Shown piece after piece: positions 44,418 to 52,701 of a DNA stretch of 64,000 nt. Origin of the DNA: Microbacterium sp. (GTDB lineage: Bacteria > Actinomycetota > Actinomycetes > Actinomycetales > Microbacteriaceae); assembly GCA_019510305.1 (NCBI GenBank), contig JAEKKN010000027.1, positions 1 to 64,000 on the forward strand, given 5' to 3'. A program made the position numbers and the translations under genes. Positions within the stretch are counted from its first letter, which is position 1. Each line of letters opens with the position of its first letter. The notes below the pieces were generated by a model. That model was not told the DNA's origin and made no database searches. It was given only the letters and a program-made list of their open reading frames with translations.

Positions 44418-45307
44418 GCGATACTTCGACAAGCTCGGCAACCCCTTCGACAAGCTCGGCAACGTACAAGATCGCCGTCATCGGCGCGGGCGGCAAGATG
44501 GGCATGCGCGTGTCCGACAACCTCGTGAAGACCGCGCACACGGTCTGGTACGTCGAGAACTCACCCGCGGGCCAGCAGCGCACGATCGACGCCGGTCGCG
44601 AGCTCACGGATGCCGCGACCGCGGTCGCCGACGCCGACATCGTCGTGCTCGCTGTGCCCGACCTGGCACTGGGTCCCGTGACGGCCGACCTCGTGCCGCA
44701 GCTGCGTTCCGGCGCGATCGTCCTGACGCTCGACCCCGCGGCGGCCTATGCGGGCCTGCTCACCACACGGGACGACGTCATCCAGGCCGTGGCGCACCCG
44801 TGCCACCCTTCGATCTTCCTGCAGCGCGAGACGCCGGAGCAGTGGGCCGACACCTTCGGCGGCATCGCCGCGCCGCAGGACGCGATCGCGGCGATCGAGT
44901 CCGACGACCAGGCGAAGAAGGCCATCGTCGAGGCGACCGTGCGGGCGATCTATGCTCCCGTAATCGACGTGCACTGGGTCACGATCAAGCAGCTCGCCCA
45001 GCTCGAGCCGACGCTGGTCGAGACGGTCGCCTGCATGATCGGCGCGCTGCTCAACGAGGCGTTGCACGAGACCGTGAACACCATGGGCGTCCCCGAGGCG
45101 GCAGCCCGCAGCATCCTCTACGGGCACACCCAGGTCGCGCTCGCGAACGGGCTCCGCGGAGACAACCCGTTCTCGGACGCCTGCCTGATCGCGATGGACT
45201 ACGGACGTGAGAGCATCATCAAGGAGGACTGGAAGAAGATCTTCCAGGATGACGAGCTCGACAAGAACCTCGCCCGGATGCTGCACCTGGACCACATCGA
45301 GCGCTGA
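44414..45307 (+). CDS. apnO: 6-phosphogluconate dehydrogenase-like oxidoreductase, probable D-apionate oxidoisomerase
   Basis: 297 residues. NAD(P)-binding motif AVIGAGGKMGMRVS, then a C-terminal phosphogluconate-dehydrogenase-like helical domain (HPCHPSIF, HWVTIKQLAQLEPTLVETVACM). This matches the ApnO family, which oxidises and rearranges D-apionate to 3-oxo-isoapionate. The first 17 residues (STSSATPSTSSAT) are encoded by two tandem 21-bp repeats of CTTCGACAAGCTCGGCAAC, placed between the start codon and the Rossmann fold. The start overlaps oiaC. Confidence 0.8.
   Translation: MSDTSTSSATPSTSSATYKIAVIGAGGKMGMRVSDNLVKTAHTVWYVENSPAGQQRTIDAGRELTDAATAVADADIVVLAVPDLALGPVTADLVPQLRSGAIVLTLDPAAAYAGLLTTRDDVIQAVAHPCHPSIFLQRETPEQWADTFGGIAAPQDAIAAIESDDQAKKAIVEATVRAIYAPVIDVHWVTIKQLAQLEPTLVETVACMIGALLNEALHETVNTMGVPEAAARSILYGHTQVALANGLRGDNPFSDACLIAMDYGRESIIKEDWKKIFQDDELDKNLARMLHLDHIER
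44424..44463 (+). repeat. Tandem CTTCGACAAGCTCGGCAAC repeat in the apnO 5' end
   Basis: Two identical 19-base copies (44424-44442, 44445-44463) with a 21-base period, starting ten bases after the ATG and kept in frame. The core is shared with the repeats in lerK and lerI. Confidence 0.75.
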
Positions 45308-45310
45308 GAG

Positions 45311-46066
45311 ATGACACGACTTCACGGAAAGACCGCCCTCGTCACGGGCGGCGCCCTGGGCATCGGCCTGGCGGTCGCACAGCGTTTCGCGAACGAGGGC
45401 GCCCGCGTCATCCTCGCCGATCGCAACGGTGAAGGTGCGGCCGAGGCTGCGGCCGCGATCGGCGCGAGCGCACGCGCCGTCACGATGGACATCTCCGACG
45501 AGACCGCGGTCGCCGCGGCCTTCGCCGAGGTCGAAGAGGCCGGCTGGGCACCAGACGTCGTCGTCGCCAACGCCGGCGTGCAGCTGTTCGGCCAGGATGC
45601 GCCGATCGCCGACCTCGACCTGGACGTGTGGAAGCGCACGATCGACATCAACCTGACCGGCACCTTCCTCACCGTGAAGTACGCGGTGCGGACGATGCTG
45701 AAGCTCGGCGGAGGGTCGATCATCCTGACCGGCAGCCCCACGGCGGTCAACGGAGAAGGCAAGGACTTCACGGCGTACAGCTCGTCGAAGGCGGGGATGC
45801 ACGGTCTCGGCCGAGCAGTCGCCGCTGCATATGCCGATCGGGGCATACGGGTGAACACCGTGCAGCCGGCCTACACCGAGACGCCGCTCGTCGCCGCGAT
45901 CAGCGAAGACCCCGAGTCCCGCGCGGCGATCATCAGCCGCATCCCGATCGGCCGTGCCGGCACACCGGCCGACGTCGCGGGCATCATGGTCTATCTCGCG
46001 AGCGACGACGGCTCCTTCGCGACGGGCGCGACCTTCCAGGTCGACGGCGGCATGACGTCGCTGTGA
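45311..46066 (+). CDS. SDR oxidoreductase, candidate D-apiose dehydrogenase
   Basis: 251 residues: cofactor motif TGGALGIG, ANAG, catalytic Tyr and Lys in YSSSKAG, and Ser in ILTGSPT. The C-terminal PADVAGIMVYLASDD and GATFQVDGG are typical of sugar 1-dehydrogenases. Known apiose pathways use a Gfo/Idh-family apiose dehydrogenase; none is in this operon, and the SDR stands right before the lactonase. It may therefore oxidise D-apiose to D-apionolactone. This is inference from gene order. It starts 3 bases after apnO and overlaps apnL by GTGA. Confidence 0.85.
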   Translation: MTRLHGKTALVTGGALGIGLAVAQRFANEGARVILADRNGEGAAEAAAAIGASARAVTMDISDETAVAAAFAEVEEAGWAPDVVVANAGVQLFGQDAPIADLDLDVWKRTIDINLTGTFLTVKYAVRTMLKLGGGSIILTGSPTAVNGEGKDFTAYSSSKAGMHGLGRAVAAAYADRGIRVNTVQPAYTETPLVAAISEDPESRAAIISRIPIGRAGTPADVAGIMVYLASDDGSFATGATFQVDGGMTSL

Positions 46067-47739
46067 GCGCGTTTTGGTGGCGGACCGACGCGATCGCGTG
46101 GTCGGCAGGCGAGTGGAGCCTCGAACTCCGCGGCGACGAGCTGGCCGAGATCCGCCATCACGACGCGATCGTCCTGCGCGGAGTGCGTGCCGCGGTTCGC
46201 GATCGCGGCTGGCAGACGGTTCCGGTGCTGGTGACGGCGGTCACCGCCGAACCCGACGCGCTCACGGTGTCACTGCGGCACGAGGGGCTCGGCGCGCTCC
46301 TCGACTCGACGCTGCGCGCGACGGTGCACGGCGGCGAGCTCATGATCGCCTGGGCGGGCGTGAACCAGATCGGCTTCGACGCCTGCCGCATCGGTCTCGT
46401 CGCACTGCATCCGGCGTCCGACTCCGGGCGCCCCGCCGTGGTCGTGCACACCGACGGTGCAGCCGAGGACGTCGTCTTCCCCGAAGCGATCAGCCCGCAC
46501 CAGCCGATCCGAGACATCCGCGAACTGCGCCTCGACGACGTCGTGCTGGCCTTCCACGGCGATGTCTTCGAGATGGAGGACCAGCGCAACTGGACGGACG
46601 CCTCGTTCAAGACCTACAGTCGCCCGCTCGCCCTTCCGTACCCCTATCGGGTGGATGCCGGTGAAGCCGTGCGGCAGTCGATCACGATCCGCGCGAGCGG
46701 CGCGCAGAGGGGTACGCACGCAATCGGCGCCGACGTGATCGAGCTGCGCCCCGCCGGCGCGTTCCCCGCGATCGGCGTCGAGGCGTCGACGGCGCCCGAC
46801 CCCGTGGCGGCGACGGATCTCGGGGCGTTCCGCGTGGTCGAGCTCGACCTCACAACGCCGACCTGGCCTGCCGCACTCGCACGCGCCGCCGCCGACGGGC
46901 GACCTCTCGACGTTCGCCTGGTCACGCGCGGAACCGCCCAGGAGCTCTCCGCAGCCGCAGCTGCGCTGTCCGGGGTCGAGGTGCTCCGCGTCACGCCCTT
47001 CGACAGCGACGAGCACATCACGACGGCAGGCCTCCTCGGCGCGACGCGCGCCGCACTCGCCACCGCCCGCGTGCACGCACCGCTGCTCGCAGGCTCCCGC
47101 TCGCACTTCACCGAGCTCAATCGAGAGCAGGCGCGGATCCCGCGTGAGGTCGACGGCATCGTCGTGAACACGACCCCGCTGTTCCATACGCTCGACACCG
47201 AGCAGTTCGTCGAGGCGGTCGCCGTACAGCGTCTGATCGCAGAGCAGAGCGTGCGGATCGCCGACGGGCGGCCGGTGCACATCGGACCGGTCTCGCTGCG
47301 ACCGCGATTCAACAACGTCGCGACGACGCCCGAGCCCAGCCCTGACAGGGCGGACCTGTCGAAGGGATACGGTGCACAGTTCACCGGCGCGGTGGACGAG
47401 AGGCAGTCATCGGCAGAACTCGCCGCCTGGGTCGTCGCGAGCGCTGCCGCATCGGCCGTGCCGGGGGTCGCCACATTGTCTTGGTTCGAGACGACCGGTC
47501 CGCGCGGCCTCGAGGGCACGCCCGCCGCAGAGGCCATCGCCGCGCTCGAGGCCCTGGCCGGCGGAGAGCTGCTCACCGGTCCGAGCCCGGACGGACTCAT
47601 CTGGGCCATCGGCTCGCGGCGCGATGGTGCAGACACGGTGCTCGTCGCGAACCTGGACCGCATCGAGCGCGCGTTCTCGGTGGATGCGGCATCCGTCGCC
47701 CTCGCCCCAGGATCCTGGAGCCGCATCACCCGCCGATAG
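46063..47739 (+). CDS. apnL: D-apionate lactonase family protein
   Basis: About 558 residues. EMEDQRNWTDASFKTYSRPLALPYPY near residue 165-190 is the most telling segment of ApnL-type lactonases, together with WAGVNQIGFDACRIG and a C-terminal TIM-barrel-like half with SRSHFTELNR and TPLFHTLD. ApnL opens D-apionolactone to D-apionate. GTG 46063 overlaps the SDR stop. No signal peptide. It is the last gene of the operon; a long inverted repeat follows directly from its stop codon. ApnO, OiaC-like and LerK-type genes in the same operon support the assignment. Confidence 0.82.
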   Translation: MSAFWWRTDAIAWSAGEWSLELRGDELAEIRHHDAIVLRGVRAAVRDRGWQTVPVLVTAVTAEPDALTVSLRHEGLGALLDSTLRATVHGGELMIAWAGVNQIGFDACRIGLVALHPASDSGRPAVVVHTDGAAEDVVFPEAISPHQPIRDIRELRLDDVVLAFHGDVFEMEDQRNWTDASFKTYSRPLALPYPYRVDAGEAVRQSITIRASGAQRGTHAIGADVIELRPAGAFPAIGVEASTAPDPVAATDLGAFRVVELDLTTPTWPAALARAAADGRPLDVRLVTRGTAQELSAAAAALSGVEVLRVTPFDSDEHITTAGLLGATRAALATARVHAPLLAGSRSHFTELNREQARIPREVDGIVVNTTPLFHTLDTEQFVEAVAVQRLIAEQSVRIADGRPVHIGPVSLRPRFNNVATTPEPSPDRADLSKGYGAQFTGAVDERQSSAELAAWVVASAAASAVPGVATLSWFETTGPRGLEGTPAAEAIAALEALAGGELLTGPSPDGLIWAIGSRRDGADTVLVANLDRIERAFSVDAASVALAPGSWSRITRR

Positions 47740-47800
47740 GTCAACCGCGCGAGAACTGGACGCACGCGCGAGAAACATCCTGTTCCCGCGCGATTGACCT
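47738..47800 (+). terminator. Long imperfect inverted repeat after apnL
   Basis: The 19-base arms 47738-47756 and 47782-47800 match with two mismatches (outer AGGTCAA/TTGACCT, inner CGCGCG). The loop contains another GCGCG copy. The left arm overlaps the apnL stop codon. It probably terminates the apionate operon; its symmetric GTCAACCGCGCGA core also looks like a dispersed palindromic repeat. Confidence 0.65.
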
Positions 47801-47845
47801 CTTCTCGGGAGGCCGAGGTTGCGCACGGCACTCGTCATCCGTATT

Positions 47846-47861
47846 CTTGAAACGATTCAAG
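47846..47861. promoter_or_regulatory. LacI-type operator upstream of the rhamnose genes
   Basis: CTTGAAACGATTCAAG is a 16-base palindrome with a central CG and perfect 6-base arms (CTTGAA/TTCAAG), the classic LacI/GalR layout. It lies 114 bases before the rhaI start remnant. A ligand-controlled LacI repressor for L-rhamnose use is implied. The gene at 36124 is a candidate. Confidence 0.7.
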
Positions 47862-47974
47862 TCGTCCATGGAGGATCGTCGCCGATGACGATCAGGCCGC
47901 AGCACCCCTCATCGAATTGTTCAACCTCGCGGCGCAGCTGTCCGCAATCGACACCATCACAGAAAGCTAGTGAC

Positions 47975-48979
47975 GATGTCCGTGCTCACCCCCGAGATCC
48001 AGTGCTGCACATCCCGTGGGATCTCGTGGACTCCTTCGACCACCTGCGCCGTCATGCCGAGGACCTCGGCGTCTCGCTCGGCACGATCAACTCGAACACG
48101 TTCCAGGACGACGACTACAAGTTCGGCGCCCTCACCCATGAAGACGTCGCGGTGCGACGCAAGGCCATCGATCACCATCTCGCCTGCATCGACGTGATGG
48201 ATGCGACGGGGTCGCGCGACCTGAAGATCTGGCTCGCCGAGGGGTCGAACTACCCCGGCCAGGCAGACATGCGCGGCCGTCAGGATCGGCTACACGAGTC
48301 GCTGCAGGAGATCTACGCGCGCCTCGGAGACGAGCAGCGACTGGTTCTCGAGTACAAGTTCTTCGAACCGGCGTTCTACCACACCGACGTGCCGGACTGG
48401 GGCACGTCGTACGCGCAGGTCGCGGCCCTCGGCGACAAGGCGTCGGTCTGCCTCGACACGGGCCACCACGCGCCGGGCACGAACATCGAGTTCATCGTCA
48501 TGCAGCTGCTGCGCCTCGGCAAGCTCGGATCGTTCGACTTCAACTCGCGCTTCTACGCGGATGACGACCTGATCGTCGGCGCGGCCGACCCGTTCCAGCT
48601 GTTCCGCATCATCGTCGAGGTCATCCGGGGCGGAGGGCTGAACAACCCCGACGTGGCCTTCATGCTCGACCAATGCCACAACGTCGAAGACAAGATCCCC
48701 GGGCAGATCCGCTCGGTGCTGAACGTGCAGGAGATGACGGCACGTGCACTGCTCGTCGACCGCGAGGCGCTCACGGCGGCGCAGCGCTCCGGCGACGTGC
48801 TCGAGGCCAACCGCCTCTTCATGGACGCGTTCTACACCGACGTCCGCCCCGCCCTCGCAGAGTGGCGCGAGAGTCGCGGCCTCCCCGGCGACCCGATGAA
48901 GGCCTTCGCCGACTCCGGCTACCTCGCCGAGATCGCGACCGACCGCGTGGGCGGCGTGCAGGCCGGCTGGGGCGCCTGA
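47975..48979 (+). pseudogene. rhaI: L-rhamnose isomerase with internal deletion
   Basis: ATG 47975 gives MSVLTPEIQ, the normal start. The next bases belong to another frame, which reads VLHIPWDLVDSFDHLRRHAEDLG from 48002 to a TGA at 48979 (about 325 residues with GTINSNTF, NYPGQ, EYKFFEPAFYH, LDTGHHAPG, FDFNSRFYADDD, LDQCHN, all conserved). The intervening roughly 55-65 codons of the N-terminal region are gone and the frame is shifted. Unless translation starts inside, the enzyme converting L-rhamnose to L-rhamnulose is not made. The 47862-47974 leader holds no recognisable gene. Confidence 0.78.
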
Positions 48980-49016
48980 GCGCGCCGATCTCGAACCTCG
49001 ACTAAGGACGCATCTG

Positions 49017-51053
49017 ATGACGAATCCCACCGCCGCCGCTCTCATCGAGCGGTCGAACCGCCTGGGCGCCGACCCGAAGAACACGAACTACGCCGGCGGC
49101 AACACCTCGGCCAAGGGCACCGAGACAGATCCGGTCACGGGGCAGCCGGTCGAGTTGCTCTGGGTCAAGGGCTCCGGTGGAGACCTGGGCACGCTGAAGG
49201 AGCAGGGCCTGGCTGTGCTGCGCCTCGACCGCATGCGCGCGCTCGTCGACGTCTATCCCGGCGTCGAGCGCGAAGACGAGATGGTCGCGGCGTTCGACTA
49301 CTGCCTGCACGGCAAGGGCGGGGCCGCCCCGTCGATCGACACGGCGATGCACGGGCTCGTCGACGCCGCGCACGTCGACCACCTGCACCCGGACTCCGGC
49401 ATCGCGATCGCGACCGCCGCCGACGGCGAGGAGCTCACCGCCACGATCTTCGGCGACAAGGTCGTCTGGGTGCCGTGGCGCCGTCCCGGCTTCCAGCTCG
49501 GGCTCGACATCGCCGCGATCAAGGCCGAGAATCCGCAGGCGATCGGCACGATCCTCGGCGGTCACGGCATCACCGCCTGGGGAGACACCAGCAAAGAGGC
49601 CGAGGCCAACTCGCTCTGGATCATCGACACCGCGGCCGCCTACATCGCCGAGCACGGCACGGCACAGCCGTTCGGCGCCGTGCGCGCGGGCTTCGAGGCG
49701 CTGCCCGAGATCGAGCGGCGTCAGCGCGCCGCTGCCCTCGCCCCGACGATCCGTGCCATCGCCTCACGCGACAAGCCGCAGGTCGGCCACTTCACCGACG
49801 CCGACGTCGTGCTCGCCTTCCTCTCCTCCGAACGTGCGCCCGAACTCGCCGCGCTCGGCACGAGCTGCCCTGACCACTTCCTGCGCACCAAGGTCAAACC
49901 GTTGATCCTCGATCTTCCGGCCACTTCATCCGCCGAGGAGCAGATCGCGCGCCTGCACGAGCTGCACGAGGAGTACCGCGCCGACTACCAGGCCTACTAC
50001 GACGCGCACGCGACCGCCGACTCCCCCGCGATCCGCGGGGCCGATCCGCTCATCGTCCTCATCCCCGGCGTGGGTATGTTCTCCTACGGCGCGAACAAGC
50101 AGACCGCCCGCGTCGCCGGCGAGTTCTACGTCAACGCGATCAACGTGATGCGCGGCGCCGAGGCGCTGTCAACCTACTCCCCCATCTCCGACGCCGAGAA
50201 GTTCCGCATCGAGTACTGGGCGCTCGAAGAGGCCAAGCTGCAGCGGATGCCGAAGCCGAAGTCGCACCAGGGACGCATCGCCTTCGTCACCGGCGCCGCA
50301 TCGGGCATCGGCAAGGCGATCGCCGTGCGCCTCGCGGCCGAGGGCGCATGCGTCGTCGTCGCCGACCTCGACCTCGAGAAGGCGCAGGCCGCGGCAGCGG
50401 AGCTCGGCGGCAGCGACGTCGCGATCGGAGTGGCGGCGAACATCGCAGACGCGGATGCCGTGCAGGCCGCGCTCGACGAGGCCCTGCTGGCGTTCGGCGG
50501 CGTCGACCTCGTCGTGAACAATGCTGGCCTGTCGTTGTCGAAGCCGCTGTTGGAGACCACCGAGAAGGACTGGGACCTGCAGCACGACGTCATGGCGAAG
50601 GGTTCGTTCCTCGTCTCGAAGGCTGCGGCTCGTGTGCTGATCGAGCAGCAGCTCGGCGGCGACATCATCTACATCTCTTCGAAGAACTCGGTCTTCGCCG
50701 GCCCGAACAACATCGCGTACTCCGCGACGAAGGCCGACCAGGCGCACCAGGTGCGGCTGCTCGCGGTCGAGCTCGGCGAGCACGGCATCCGCGTCAACGG
50801 CATCAACCCCGACGGCGTGGTGCGCGGCTCGGGCATCTTCGCCTCCGGCTGGGGCGCCAACCGCGCCGCTACCTATGGTGTGGCAGAAGAGGAGCTCGGC
50901 CAGTACTACGCGAACCGCACGATCCTCAAGCGCGAGGTCGTTCCCGAGAACGTGGCGGATGCGGTGTTCGTGCTCACCGGCCCGGAGCTCAGCCGCACCA
51001 CCGGCCTGCACATCCCGGTCGACTCCGGCGTCGCCGCCGCGTTTCTGCGATGA
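49017..51053 (+). CDS. rhaD: Bifunctional rhamnulose-1-phosphate aldolase/lactaldehyde dehydrogenase
   Basis: 678 residues in two parts. The aldolase at about 1-410 is a class II fold with metal-binding His residues in HVDHLHPDSG and the phosphate loop TNYAGGNTSAKG/KGSGGDLG. The SDR domain at about 418-678 has TGAASGIG, NNAGLS and YSATK. This fusion splits L-rhamnulose 1-phosphate into dihydroxyacetone phosphate and L-lactaldehyde and oxidises the aldehyde. It follows the rhaI remnant by 37 bases and overlaps rhaB by ATGA. Confidence 0.93.
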   Translation: MTNPTAAALIERSNRLGADPKNTNYAGGNTSAKGTETDPVTGQPVELLWVKGSGGDLGTLKEQGLAVLRLDRMRALVDVYPGVEREDEMVAAFDYCLHGKGGAAPSIDTAMHGLVDAAHVDHLHPDSGIAIATAADGEELTATIFGDKVVWVPWRRPGFQLGLDIAAIKAENPQAIGTILGGHGITAWGDTSKEAEANSLWIIDTAAAYIAEHGTAQPFGAVRAGFEALPEIERRQRAAALAPTIRAIASRDKPQVGHFTDADVVLAFLSSERAPELAALGTSCPDHFLRTKVKPLILDLPATSSAEEQIARLHELHEEYRADYQAYYDAHATADSPAIRGADPLIVLIPGVGMFSYGANKQTARVAGEFYVNAINVMRGAEALSTYSPISDAEKFRIEYWALEEAKLQRMPKPKSHQGRIAFVTGAASGIGKAIAVRLAAEGACVVVADLDLEKAQAAAAELGGSDVAIGVAANIADADAVQAALDEALLAFGGVDLVVNNAGLSLSKPLLETTEKDWDLQHDVMAKGSFLVSKAAARVLIEQQLGGDIIYISSKNSVFAGPNNIAYSATKADQAHQVRLLAVELGEHGIRVNGINPDGVVRGSGIFASGWGANRAATYGVAEEELGQYYANRTILKREVVPENVADAVFVLTGPELSRTTGLHIPVDSGVAAAFLR

Positions 51054-52450
51054 GTACGCACGCCGTCGCCGCCGTCGACCTCGGCGCCACCAGCGGACGG
51101 GTCATGATCGGCCGGATCGGCGAGGGCGTGCTCGACCTCGAACTCGTGTCGCGGTTCCCGAACGGCCCTGTCAAACGTGAAGACGGCCTGCACTGGGCCT
51201 TCGAGGCGCTGTACGAGCACGTCGTCGCCGGGCTGACCGAGGCCGTGCGACGCGAACCGTCGATCGAGAGCATCGGCATCGACTCATGGGCCGTCGACTA
51301 CGGTCTGCTGCACGACGGTGAACTGCTCGCCGAGCCGTTCCACTATCGCGACGGTCGCAGCGAACGCGGGGTGACCGAGGTGCACGCGCGCGTGCCGTTC
51401 GATGAGCTGTACAGCCGCAACGGTCTGCAGTTCCTGCCCTTCAACACGCTGTACCAGTACCGCGCCGACGGCAGGACGGCGGATGCCGACACGGCCCTGC
51501 TGATCCCCGATCTCATCGCCTTCCTGCTCACCGGCGTCGCTGTCGCCGAACGCACGAACGCCTCGACGACCGGTCTGCTGAACGTGGAGACCTCAGCGTG
51601 GGACCTTGAACTCGCCGAGCGGATCGGCGTCCCGACCGGCATCCTCCCGCCTCTCGTCGACCCCGGTACCGTGATCGGCGCCCTGCGCCCAGATCTGGCC
51701 GAACGCATCGGCAAGGAACTGCCCGTGATCGCCGTCGGGTCGCACGACACGGCCTCCGCCGTCGTCGCCGTCCCGCTCTCGAGCGCCGGTTCTGCGTACA
51801 TCTCGTGCGGCACCTGGGGACTCGTCGGCCTCGAGTTGCGTGAGCCGCAGGTGACGGATGCCGCGCGCGACGCGGATTTCACCCACGAGCTCGGCGTCGA
51901 CGGGCGCTACCGCTTCCTCCACAACGTGTCAGGGCTCTGGCTGCTCAGCGAGAGCGTTCGCGCATGGGAGACCGAGGACGGCGCGGCGATCGATCTGCCG
52001 GAACTGCTCGCGGCTGCATCCGAGGTGGCCGGCGAGATTCCACTGTTCGACGCGAACGACCCCTCGCTGAGTGCGCCGGGAGACATGCCCCGCCGCATCG
52101 CGGCACTCCTCGGCGACCGGACGCCCGATTCGCGTCCCGCCTTCACGCGCAGCATCGTCGAATCGATCGCCGCGGCCTTCGCGGACGCGGTGCAGACGGC
52201 CTCTGCCCTCGCCGGGCGCGACATCGACTGCATCCACGTCGTGGGCGGCGGATCACTCAACCGGCTGCTCTGCCAGGCCACGGCCGACCGCGCGGGTCTG
52301 CCCGTGCTCGCCGGCCCCGTCGAGGCCACCGCGCTCGGCAACGTGCTGGTTCAGGGCCGCGCGCTCGGCGCCGCGCCGGCGACCCTCGAGGAGCTGCGGG
52401 CCGTCGTCGCGGCGACGCACGAGCTGGTCCGCTACGAGCCGCGCGGCTGA
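51050..52450 (+). CDS. rhaB: Rhamnulokinase
   Basis: 466 residues of the FGGY kinase family. N-terminal AAVDLGATSGRVMIG phosphate loop, IGIDSWAVDYGLL with the catalytic Asp region, the GTWGLVGLEL strand and the C-terminal nucleotide motif HVVGGGSLNRLLCQATAD identify RhaB, which makes L-rhamnulose 1-phosphate with ATP. ATG 51050 overlaps the aldolase stop. The gene is intact although the isomerase that would feed it is broken. Confidence 0.93.
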   Translation: MSTHAVAAVDLGATSGRVMIGRIGEGVLDLELVSRFPNGPVKREDGLHWAFEALYEHVVAGLTEAVRREPSIESIGIDSWAVDYGLLHDGELLAEPFHYRDGRSERGVTEVHARVPFDELYSRNGLQFLPFNTLYQYRADGRTADADTALLIPDLIAFLLTGVAVAERTNASTTGLLNVETSAWDLELAERIGVPTGILPPLVDPGTVIGALRPDLAERIGKELPVIAVGSHDTASAVVAVPLSSAGSAYISCGTWGLVGLELREPQVTDAARDADFTHELGVDGRYRFLHNVSGLWLLSESVRAWETEDGAAIDLPELLAAASEVAGEIPLFDANDPSLSAPGDMPRRIAALLGDRTPDSRPAFTRSIVESIAAAFADAVQTASALAGRDIDCIHVVGGGSLNRLLCQATADRAGLPVLAGPVEATALGNVLVQGRALGAAPATLEELRAVVAATHELVRYEPRG

Positions 52451-52531
52451 TCCGGGCCGCAGCGACCGACTGCGAACGACGGTGCCAACGCACGGATGCC
52501 CGGGATCTGCGCCCCGTCGTCCCGCATCCGG

Positions 52532-52683
52532 GTGCGCCCAACTGGCGCCTCACGCCGAGAACGCGACCACAACACGCACCCCGGCGCGCACAAGGCGCGA
52601 CCAACCGAGGCATCCCACTGTTGCAGACAGCGAAGTGCGCCCAACTGCCGCCTCTCGCTGAAAGAGCCGACCACAACGCGCAC
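52532..52683. repeat. Two diverged 48-bp direct repeats in a convergent gap
   Basis: Copies at 52532-52579 and 52635-52683 share GTGCGCCCAACTG, GCCTC and CGACCACAAC, ending in GCGCAC/ACGCAC. They lie 103 bases apart between the convergent rhaB and GH2 stops (251-base gap, no gene). They look like an intergenic dispersed repeat family. No clear rho-independent terminator is seen in the gap. Confidence 0.6.
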
Positions 52684-52701
52684 CTCGCCCGCGCGGCCCG
52701 G

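Noticed and set aside
47862..47974. Leader peptide or extra gene before rhaI
   Set aside because: One frame reads APLIELFNLAAQLSAID to a stop but has no start codon or ribosome site; no attenuator-like rhamnose-linked pattern is evident.
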